Positions 1 to 6,173 of a stretch of 18,519 nt of DNA are shown one piece after another. This stretch comes from UBA8752 sp036159995 (GTDB lineage: Bacteria > Bacteroidota > Bacteroidia > Flavobacteriales_D > Sanyastnellaceae). How positions within the stretch are numbered: the stretch's first letter is position 1; the number at the start of each line of letters is the position of its first letter. Location: NCBI GenBank assembly GCA_036159995.1, contig JAYYEI010000020.1, forward strand, positions 1-18,519, given 5' to 3'. A program made the translations under genes and the position numbers. The notes below the pieces were generated by a model. It made no database searches. It was not told the DNA's origin and saw only the letters and a list, made by a program, of their open reading frames with translations.

Positions 1-435
1 CGCGAGCTGACCGGGACCGAATCCCTCGAGGATCAGCGTTCCTCCCGGCTTGAGCCAACGGGCCACGCGGGGATGAAAGTCGGCCCGCAAGGGCGGCGGC
101 AGGTGGAGGTAGCAGAGGGCAATGGCATCGAACGCCTCTCCAGGCGCCCAGATGGCCGCATCCCCGACCTCGGCGGCGATGGACACACCCCGCTTGGCGG
201 CGAGGGCCAGCGCCTTCTCGACGCCCACCGACGACGCATCGAACGACCGGACTGACCAGCCCTGCTCCGCGGCGTGAACGGCATTGCGCCCCTCCCCGTC
301 TCCGGGAAGCAGGATGCAACCGGGAGTCATCGCCTCCAACTGACTGGCAAAGAAGACATTGGGCCCCTCCCCATAGACACTGGGTTCCGCACCGAAGCGC
401 GCATTCCAAAAGCTGCCGGGATCATCCTGCCTCAT
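1..435 (-). CDS. Class I SAM-dependent methyltransferase (partial, C-terminus outside window)
   Basis: The frame is open from an ATG at 435 to the window edge, giving 145 N-terminal residues. It begins with a F-W-N-x-R-F ... V-Y-G-x-x-P-N-x-F block typical of small TehB/thiopurine-methyltransferase-like enzymes. Next comes a SAM-binding motif I (I-L-L-P-G-D-G-E-G-R-N, about residues 44-54) followed by a W-S-V-x-x-F-D-A-S strand that ends in the acidic residue expected to bind the SAM ribose. Further on are F-D-A-I-A-L-C-Y-L-H-L and W-L-K-P-G-G-T-L-I-L-E (motifs III and post-III). The substrate cannot be told from sequence. It starts 23 bases after the phenylalanine hydroxylase stop on the same strand, so the two are probably co-transcribed. 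The family is secure; the function is not. Confidence 0.85.
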   Translation of the reverse strand, partial: MRQDDPGSFWNARFGAEPSVYGEGPNVFFASQLEAMTPGCILLPGDGEGRNAVHAAEQGWSVRSFDASSVGVEKALALAAKRGVSIAAEVGDAAIWAPGEAFDAIALCYLHLPPPLRADFHPRVARWLKPGGTLILEGFGPGQLA

Positions 436-458
436 GCAGGCAAGGTCGGGGCCAACGC

Positions 459-1169
459 TCAGAGCGCAGCGAACCAGTCGTTCATTTCCCGGATCACCCC
501 GGGGATGTCCTCGATGAGGAAGTAGGTCGTCTGGATTTCCGTCGTGGTGAACGGGGTCGACATGATGCCCTCGAGCGTGAACCTCACCAGATCCTGGCGC
601 AAGTCCCACGCGTGGTTCGTTTCCCCGAAGGAACTCATGACGCCCGCACCGAAGGCCTTGGGCGTGCCGTTTTCCTGCACGAAGCCGAACTCCACGAAGA
701 ACCAGTACAGCCGCTGGAGCGCCAGCACCGCCTCGTCGTTGCCCTTGAGCGCCACGCCAATCTCGCCGAAACGCTGCATGAACTGGGCGAACTCCGGATC
801 GAGCAACGGCGGAACATGGCCGAAGGTGTCGTGGAACATGTCGGGCTCCTCGAGGTAGTCGAGCTGATCGGGCCTCCTCACCCAGGTGGAGGTGCAGAAC
901 TTCCGGTCGGCGAGCAGGGAGAAGAAGTCGTCCACCGGAATCAAGCCCGGCACGATGACCAGCCCCCACCCAGTGGTCCGCCCGAGCTCCGCGGACATGG
1001 CGTCGACACGGGGGATGGTCGCCTCGGTCAAGGAGTCCATGCGGTCGAGCGCATCGAGATACAGCCGTGCTCCCTTGTCCTCCAGATTGTCGCGCTGGCG
1101 GCAATACAACGTGGACCAGGTTCCGTGTTGAACCTCATCGTACAGCGGCTGGACCAAGGGGGCATTCAT
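459..1169 (-). CDS. phhA: Phenylalanine 4-hydroxylase
   Basis: Iron- and tetrahydropterin-dependent aromatic amino acid hydroxylase that converts phenylalanine to tyrosine in the cytoplasm. From the ATG at 1169 the protein has 236 residues, close to other bacterial single-domain enzymes. The iron ligands are visible: H113 and H118 in M-F-H-D-T-F-G-H-V-P, and E160 in Y-W-F-F-V-E-F-G-F. The frame stays open to an ATG at 1265, but the extra 32 residues look unlike the family, and a TAnnTTTG-like promoter element lies inside that extension, so 1169 is preferred. No pterin dehydratase (phhB) is in the window. A methyltransferase follows after 23 bases. The divergent gene upstream belongs to the glucan operon and is probably unrelated in function. 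Confidence 0.93.
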   Translation of the reverse strand: MNAPLVQPLYDEVQHGTWSTLYCRQRDNLEDKGARLYLDALDRMDSLTEATIPRVDAMSAELGRTTGWGLVIVPGLIPVDDFFSLLADRKFCTSTWVRRPDQLDYLEEPDMFHDTFGHVPPLLDPEFAQFMQRFGEIGVALKGNDEAVLALQRLYWFFVEFGFVQENGTPKAFGAGVMSSFGETNHAWDLRQDLVRFTLEGIMSTPFTTTEIQTTYFLIEDIPGVIREMNDWFAAL

Positions 1170-1187
1170 GGCAATTAAAGTCTCACT

Positions 1188-1195
1188 AAAAGATA
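1188..1195 (-). promoter_or_regulatory. Candidate -7 promoter element for the phenylalanine hydroxylase gene
   Basis: On the minus strand this reads TATCTTTT, seven of eight matches to the Bacteroidota -7 consensus TAnnTTTG, about 18 bases before the chosen start at 1169. No convincing -33 TTG element sits at the usual spacing. It supports the shorter start but is not proof of a promoter. Confidence 0.3.
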
Positions 1196-1297
1196 CGGGG
1201 AAATCCGCGGAAACCGTGAGGCAGGGCCTCAGACGCCCCATTTTGACGGGGTCAGTGACATTCATTCCCCTCGACGGGATTCCATGCTCATGCGCTG

Positions 1298-1305
1298 TAT
1301 TTTCG
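1298..1305 (+). promoter_or_regulatory. Candidate -7 promoter element for the glucan operon
   Basis: TATTTTCG matches the Bacteroidota -7 consensus TAnnTTTG at seven of eight positions and lies 91 bases before the phosphorylase start. A clear -33 element is missing. An inverted repeat begins 5 bases downstream, where the transcript would start. Confidence 0.25.
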
Positions 1306-1309
1306 GGGC

Positions 1310-1324
1310 GCCGTCACAGACGGC
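1310..1324. promoter_or_regulatory. Inverted repeat GCCGTC-ACA-GACGGC (possible operator)
   Basis: A perfect 6+3+6 inverted repeat in the control region between the divergent phenylalanine hydroxylase and phosphorylase genes. It lies just downstream of a candidate -7 element, a place where a bound repressor would block initiation. A repeat this short and GC-rich could arise by chance, and no regulator gene is adjacent. Confidence 0.25.
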
Positions 1325-1328
1325 ACCT

Positions 1329-1375
1329 AGACCTTGTTCGCTGCCGGCAATGACCCAGAACGAACTTCAAGGTCT
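1329..1375 (+). promoter_or_regulatory. Imperfect leader hairpin, alternative to the downstream palindrome
   Basis: AGACCTTG (1329-1336) can pair with CAAGGTCT (1368-1375), extended by TTCG (1337-1340) with CGAA (1361-1364) across a 3-base bulge. The same CAAGGT bases also form the palindrome with ACCTTG at 1377-1382, so the two structures exclude each other in RNA. It lies in the presumed 5' leader of the phosphorylase gene. A regulatory role is inferred. Confidence 0.3.
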
Positions 1376-1383
1376 CACCTTGA
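1367..1383. promoter_or_regulatory. Perfect palindrome TCAAGGT-CTC-ACCTTGA (operator-like)
   Basis: A perfect 7+3+7 inverted repeat ending 13 bases before the phosphorylase ATG at 1397. A third copy of the half-site (ACCTTG) lies at 1331-1336. Symmetry, half-site length and position fit a dimeric transcription factor site controlling the glucan operon. No regulator gene is in the window, so its partner is unknown. Confidence 0.4.
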
Positions 1384-1396
1384 CGAGAATGATGAG

Positions 1397-4300
1397 ATGA
1401 GCGATACGGCTTCCCGTACACCGATATATCTGGGCCAACAGCCTTTCCACACCACCGACACTCCCACATCCGGACAGGAGGTGACCCGCGACGGGGAGAC
1501 CTACTACAAGATCAGCGCGGTGGACCGGATGCGGCCCTTCTTCATGAGCATCGTGAGCCATTCGGACCACTGGATGTTCCTGTCGAGCAATGGCGGCCTG
1601 TCCGCCGGACGGGTCAACAGCGACCACGCGCTCTTCCCCTACTACACCGACGACAAGATCACGGAGGGCGCAGAAACGACCGGCAGCAAGACCATCGTGA
1701 TGGTCGAGGCCGAGGACCGGCGCACCCTGTGGCAGCCGTTCTCCGACCAGGACCGCGGCGTCTACCGCATCGAGCGGAACCTCTACAAGAACGCCTACGG
1801 AAACAAGGTCATCTTCGAGGAGACCAACCACGACCTCAGCCTGACCTTCCGCTACCAGTGGTCGGCCAGCGAGCGCTACGGCTTCGTGCGCCAAGCCCGG
1901 CTCGAATCCACCGCCTCCGCCCCCGTCAAGGTGAGCGTGCTGGACGGCATCCAGAACCTGCTCCCCCACGGCATTCCCGAAGGATTGCAGCGCGGCAGCA
2001 GCAACCTGGTCGACGCCTACAAGAAATGCGAGCTAGAAGGCGGCACCCTCGGCCTCTACGCGCTCAGCGCCATCATCTCCGACAAGGCCGAACCGAGTGA
2101 GTGCCTCAAGTCCAATGTGGTGTGGTCCGTCGGCTTCGACGCCCCCACCGTCCTGCTCTGCTCCAAGCAACTGAACACCTTCCGGACCGGTGGCACCATC
2201 GAGACGGAGACCGACATCAAGGCCGAGCGAGGCGCCTATTTCATCCACAGCGACTTCGAACTCGCCGCCGGCAAAGGCAAAGACTGGATGATGGTGGCCG
2301 ATCTGGGTCAATCCATCCGCGGGGTCATCCAATTGAAAAAGGACCTCCAATCTCCCGACCAGCTGCGCGAGACGGTCCTCGCCGACATCGAAGAGGGCTC
2401 CGAGCGCCTCATCGCGCTGGTGGCCGCCAGCGATGGTCTGCAGCTCACCGCCGACCGCCGCCGCAACATCCGGCACTTCGCCAACACGATGTTCAACATC
2501 ATGCGCGGCGGCATCTTCGACGAGAACTACACCATCGAGCGGGCCGACTTCATGGCCTACATCGACCGGGCCAACCACAAGGTGTTCTTCAAGAAGCAGG
2601 AGGCGATGGCCGCCTGGCCCGAGACGTTCGACCTGTTCTTCCTGCAGGAGCAGGCTGCCCAGGCCGAGGACCTCAACTTCAAGCGCCTGTGCGCCGAGTA
2701 CCTGCCGCTGAAGTTCAGCCGCCGCCACGGCGACCCGAGCCGCCCGTGGAACCGGTTCTCCATCAACCTCCGCAACGAGGAGGACGGCTCCAAGATCCTC
2801 GATTACCAGGGCAACTGGCGGGACATCTTCCAGAACTGGGAGGCCCTCGTCCACGCCTACCCTGAGTTCATCGAGGGGATGATCTTCAAGTTCCTCAACG
2901 CCACCACCTTCGACGGGTACAACCCGTACCGCGTGTTCAAGGACGGCTTCGAGTGGGAGACCATCGAGCCGGACAACCCTTGGTCCTACAGCGGCTACTG
3001 GGGCGACCACCAGATCATTTACCTGCTCAAGTTCCTCGAGTTCCTGCGGGACCACTACCCGGAGAAACTGGAGGCGTATTTCCAGAACGACACCTTCGTT
3101 TACGCCAACGTTCCCTACCGGATCAAGGGGTACGACGATTTGCTGAAGGACCCGAAGAACACCATCGACTTCGACCACGAGCGGGAGAAGAAGGTGGAAT
3201 TCAAGAAGGATGAAATCGGTGGGGACGGCGCACTCCTGCGCGAGACCCACGTCTTCATCTACAAGGTCAACTTCATCGAGAAGATCATGGCGACCATGCT
3301 CGCCAAGGTGGCCAACTTCATCCCCGAGGGCGGCATCTGGATGAACACCCAGCGCCCGGAGTGGAACGACGCCAACAACGCCCTCGTGGGCAACGGGGTG
3401 TCCATGGTGACCCTCTGCTACCTGCGCCGTTTCCTCGTCTATTTCCAGGAGGTCCTAGCCCAAACGGAGCAACAGGAGGTGCAGGTGTCGGTGGAGCTGC
3501 TCGATTGCTTCCGCCGCATGAACGCCACCCTGAGCGAGGCCGAGGCGCTGACGTCTGGGGCGATCTCCAACGCCCAGCGCCGCGCCATCCTCGACGGGCT
3601 GGGCCAGGCCGCCAGTGACTACCGCCAGAAGATTTACCAGGAGGACTTCTCCGGCCAGAAGGCCGCCTTCCAGCTCGCCGACCTCCACGCCTTCATCGGG
3701 GTGACCCTTGGCCATGTGGAGCACAGCATCGCCGCCAACAAGCGGAGCGACGGCCTGTATCACGCCTACAACCTCATGACCGTGGAGCCCGATGGCGGCA
3801 TCGAGATTAACTACCTCCCAGAGATGCTCGAGGGCCAGGTCGCTGTCCTGAGCTCCGGCCAGCTGAACCCGAAGGAGAGTCTCGCCGTGCTCGACGCCCT
3901 CAAGGCCAGTGCCCTTTTCCGCGAGGACCAGTACAGCTACATCCTCTACCCCAACAAGACCCTCCCCCGCTTCCTCGACAAGAACAACGTGGAGGCGTCC
4001 GCTGTCCAGGGATCCAAGCTCCTCTCCACGCTCGTAGCGGAAGGCAACGGCGACATCGTCACGAAGGATTGCGACGGCGGATTCCACTTCAACGGGAACT
4101 TCAACAACGTCAAGGCGCTCCGCGCTGCCCTGGCTGCGTTGCCCGCTGAGCACCAGCCCCTTGTGGCCGCCGATCAGAAGCAGATTGAAGCGATCTACGA
4201 GGGCATCTTCAACCACAAGGCCTTCACCGGCCGCTCCGGCACCTTCTTCGGCTACGAGGGACTCGGTTCCATCTATTGGCATATGGTGTCCAAGCTGCGC

Positions 4301-4858
4301 CTCGCCGCGTTTGAAGTCCTCGAGTCCGCCGTGGCCCAGTCCGAACCGGCCGAGGTGGTCGGCCGCTTGTTCGACCATTACTTTGAAATCAACGCGGGCA
4401 TCGGCGCGCACAAGTCGCCCGAACTCTACGGCGCCTTCCCCACCGACCCCTACTCGCACACCCCGGGCGGCAAGGGCGCCCAGCAGCCCGGCATGACGGG
4501 CCAAGTCAAGGAAGACCTCCTTTGCCGCTTCGGCGAATTGGGCGTGCGCGTCTCCGGTGGTCAGCTCCAATTCGACCGCGCCCTCATGAACGACGGTGAG
4601 TTTCTGACCGAGCCGGCCACCTTCGAGTTCTTCGACGTCCAGGGACAAAAGCACGCTCTGGACCTCGATTCGGGCAGCCTGGCCTACACCGTCTGCCAGG
4701 TCCCCGTGGTGCACCAGCAAGGCGACGCGCCGAGCATCGAGGTGACCTACACCGACGGCCGCACCGAACGCGTCGACGGGCTCGCCCTCGACCGGACGCG
4801 CAGCCAGTCCATCTTCCGGCGGACGCACGAGGTCGCCCGGCTCACCGTGACCGCCTGA
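1397..4858 (+). CDS. GH94-superfamily beta-1,3-glucan phosphorylase (GH149-like)
   Basis: Large cytoplasmic enzyme of 1153 residues with no signal peptide. The likely reaction is phosphorolysis of beta-1,3-gluco-oligosaccharides to glucose-1-phosphate and a chain one sugar shorter. The N-terminal third looks like the beta-sandwich of GH94-type phosphorylases (H-W-M-F-L-S-S-N-G-G-L-S-A-G, G-V-Y-R-I-E-R-N-L-Y-K-N). The (alpha/alpha)6 region has R-P-E-W-N-D-A-N-N-A-L-V-G-N-G (residues 653-667); its E-W-N-D (655-658) corresponds to the W-N-D block that holds the general acid in GH94 relatives. Length and this motif suggest GH149; GH161 is the main alternative. The frame stays open to a TTG at 1334, but the ATG at 1397 is preferred because the palindrome and hairpin lie before it. 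First gene of a four-gene operon; the next starts after 9 bases. Donor chain length and linkage are inferred from the neighbours. Confidence 0.82.
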   Translation: MSDTASRTPIYLGQQPFHTTDTPTSGQEVTRDGETYYKISAVDRMRPFFMSIVSHSDHWMFLSSNGGLSAGRVNSDHALFPYYTDDKITEGAETTGSKTIVMVEAEDRRTLWQPFSDQDRGVYRIERNLYKNAYGNKVIFEETNHDLSLTFRYQWSASERYGFVRQARLESTASAPVKVSVLDGIQNLLPHGIPEGLQRGSSNLVDAYKKCELEGGTLGLYALSAIISDKAEPSECLKSNVVWSVGFDAPTVLLCSKQLNTFRTGGTIETETDIKAERGAYFIHSDFELAAGKGKDWMMVADLGQSIRGVIQLKKDLQSPDQLRETVLADIEEGSERLIALVAASDGLQLTADRRRNIRHFANTMFNIMRGGIFDENYTIERADFMAYIDRANHKVFFKKQEAMAAWPETFDLFFLQEQAAQAEDLNFKRLCAEYLPLKFSRRHGDPSRPWNRFSINLRNEEDGSKILDYQGNWRDIFQNWEALVHAYPEFIEGMIFKFLNATTFDGYNPYRVFKDGFEWETIEPDNPWSYSGYWGDHQIIYLLKFLEFLRDHYPEKLEAYFQNDTFVYANVPYRIKGYDDLLKDPKNTIDFDHEREKKVEFKKDEIGGDGALLRETHVFIYKVNFIEKIMATMLAKVANFIPEGGIWMNTQRPEWNDANNALVGNGVSMVTLCYLRRFLVYFQEVLAQTEQQEVQVSVELLDCFRRMNATLSEAEALTSGAISNAQRRAILDGLGQAASDYRQKIYQEDFSGQKAAFQLADLHAFIGVTLGHVEHSIAANKRSDGLYHAYNLMTVEPDGGIEINYLPEMLEGQVAVLSSGQLNPKESLAVLDALKASALFREDQYSYILYPNKTLPRFLDKNNVEASAVQGSKLLSTLVAEGNGDIVTKDCDGGFHFNGNFNNVKALRAALAALPAEHQPLVAADQKQIEAIYEGIFNHKAFTGRSGTFFGYEGLGSIYWHMVSKLRLAAFEVLESAVAQSEPAEVVGRLFDHYFEINAGIGAHKSPELYGAFPTDPYSHTPGGKGAQQPGMTGQVKEDLLCRFGELGVRVSGGQLQFDRALMNDGEFLTEPATFEFFDVQGQKHALDLDSGSLAYTVCQVPVVHQQGDAPSIEVTYTDGRTERVDGLALDRTRSQSIFRRTHEVARLTVTA

Positions 4859-4867
4859 CTTTAGGCC

Positions 4868-6163
4868 ATGCGGACCGTGTCCCTTTCCCTGCCTAGATTC
4901 GGCGGCTTCGGCGCCCCTGTTTCAGGAGCGGCCTTCTTCCTGTTCTGCTCGGCGCTCATCGCATCGTGCGGATCATCAAACGAGCATCACACCATGCACG
5001 ACAAACCGGCGTCCGAACTCCTCGGCCACCCCGACTATCCCGCCATCTCTTACGGAGGCTACCGGGCCGTCAGCCGGACCGAGCAACCCACCCTCGACCA
5101 GCTGAAGGACGACATGCGCATCCTGCACGCGATGGGCATCCGGTTCCTGCGCACCTACAACGTCCAGCTCCCGCACGCCGGCAACGTGGTCCAGGCCATC
5201 CACGAATTGAAGCAGGAGGAGCCAGGATTCGAGATGTACGTCATGCTCGGCGCATGGATCGACTGCGCCGGCGCGTGGACGGATTCTCCCAACCACGCTG
5301 AACAAGACTTGGAGGGCAACCGGGCCGAGATCGACCGGGCCGTCGCCCTCGCCCAGCAGTACCCCGACATCATCAAGGTGATCGCCGTGGGCAACGAGGC
5401 CATGGTCCATTGGGCCGCCTCCTACTTCGTGGCGCCGGGCGTCATCCTCGGGTGGGTCAACCACCTGCAGGACCTGAAGTCCGAAGGCACCCTACCCGCC
5501 GACCTGTGGATCACCAGCTCCGACAACTTCGCCTCGTGGGGCGGTGGCGGTGCCGAATACCACAACGCCGACCTCGAAGCCCTCGTGAAAGCGGTGGACT
5601 TCGTGTCCATGCACACCTACCCCTTCCACGACACCCACTACAACCCGGTCTTCTGGTCATCCGATTCCCTCAGTGTGGATTCGGCCTCCGTCTCCAGCGA
5701 AGTGGAGCGCGCCATGGCCCGCGCCCTCGCCTACAGCCAGAACCAGTATGCTCAGGTCGTGGCCTACGTGAAGGGCATTGACGAGAGTAAATCCGTCCAC
5801 ATCGGCGAGACCGGTTGGGCCAGCGTATCCGACGGCTTCTACGGCCCGGAAGGCTCCCGCGCCGCCGACGAGCTCAAGCAGGCCCTGTTCTACCAGGGCA
5901 TGCGCAACTGGACGCAGGAAGCCGGTATCAGCTGCTTCTACTTCGAGGCTTTCAATGAACCGTGGAAGAGTTCCGCCAACCCCACCGACTCCGAGAACCA
6001 CTTCGGCCTGTTCAAGGTGGACGGCGAGGCCAAGCACGCCCTCTGGCCCTTGGTGGAGGACGGCGTCTTCAACGGCCTGACACGGGACGGGCAGCGCATC
6101 ACCCGCAGCTACGCCGGACAGCGCGACATGCTGGACCGCCACGTTCTCGACCCCACGCCTTGA
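4868..6163 (+). CDS. GH17-family beta-1,3-glucanase, lipoprotein
   Basis: Secreted glycoside hydrolase of 431 residues. The N-terminus ends in a lipobox L-I-A-S-C-G with acylated Cys34, so it is membrane-anchored outside the cytoplasm. The TIM barrel shows both expected clan GH-A glutamates: acid/base E177 in A-V-G-N-E-A and nucleophile E314 in H-I-G-E-T-G-W-A-S, the signature of GH17. Other matches to the exo-beta-1,3-glucanase-like branch are I-R-F-L-R-T-Y-N-V near residue 91 and V-D-F-V-S-M-H-T-Y-P near 243. It would act on beta-1,3-glucan such as laminarin, or transglycosylate it, releasing oligosaccharides. It lies between the phosphorylase (9-base gap) and the two-domain GH30 gene (10-base gap), which supports glucan as substrate. 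Whether it acts endo or exo cannot be read from sequence. Confidence 0.88.
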   Translation: MRTVSLSLPRFGGFGAPVSGAAFFLFCSALIASCGSSNEHHTMHDKPASELLGHPDYPAISYGGYRAVSRTEQPTLDQLKDDMRILHAMGIRFLRTYNVQLPHAGNVVQAIHELKQEEPGFEMYVMLGAWIDCAGAWTDSPNHAEQDLEGNRAEIDRAVALAQQYPDIIKVIAVGNEAMVHWAASYFVAPGVILGWVNHLQDLKSEGTLPADLWITSSDNFASWGGGGAEYHNADLEALVKAVDFVSMHTYPFHDTHYNPVFWSSDSLSVDSASVSSEVERAMARALAYSQNQYAQVVAYVKGIDESKSVHIGETGWASVSDGFYGPEGSRAADELKQALFYQGMRNWTQEAGISCFYFEAFNEPWKSSANPTDSENHFGLFKVDGEAKHALWPLVEDGVFNGLTRDGQRITRSYAGQRDMLDRHVLDPTP

Positions 6164-6173
6164 CCTGACCTCC

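Noticed and set aside
1170..1265. N-terminal extension of the phenylalanine hydroxylase
   Set aside because: The 32 extra residues do not resemble the family, and a candidate promoter lies inside them.
3455..4828. Long antisense frame within the phosphorylase gene (with a similar one at 2033-3250)
   Set aside because: Low-complexity Val/Glu/Gly/Leu composition and full overlap with a recognisable enzyme; a shadow of high GC at third positions.
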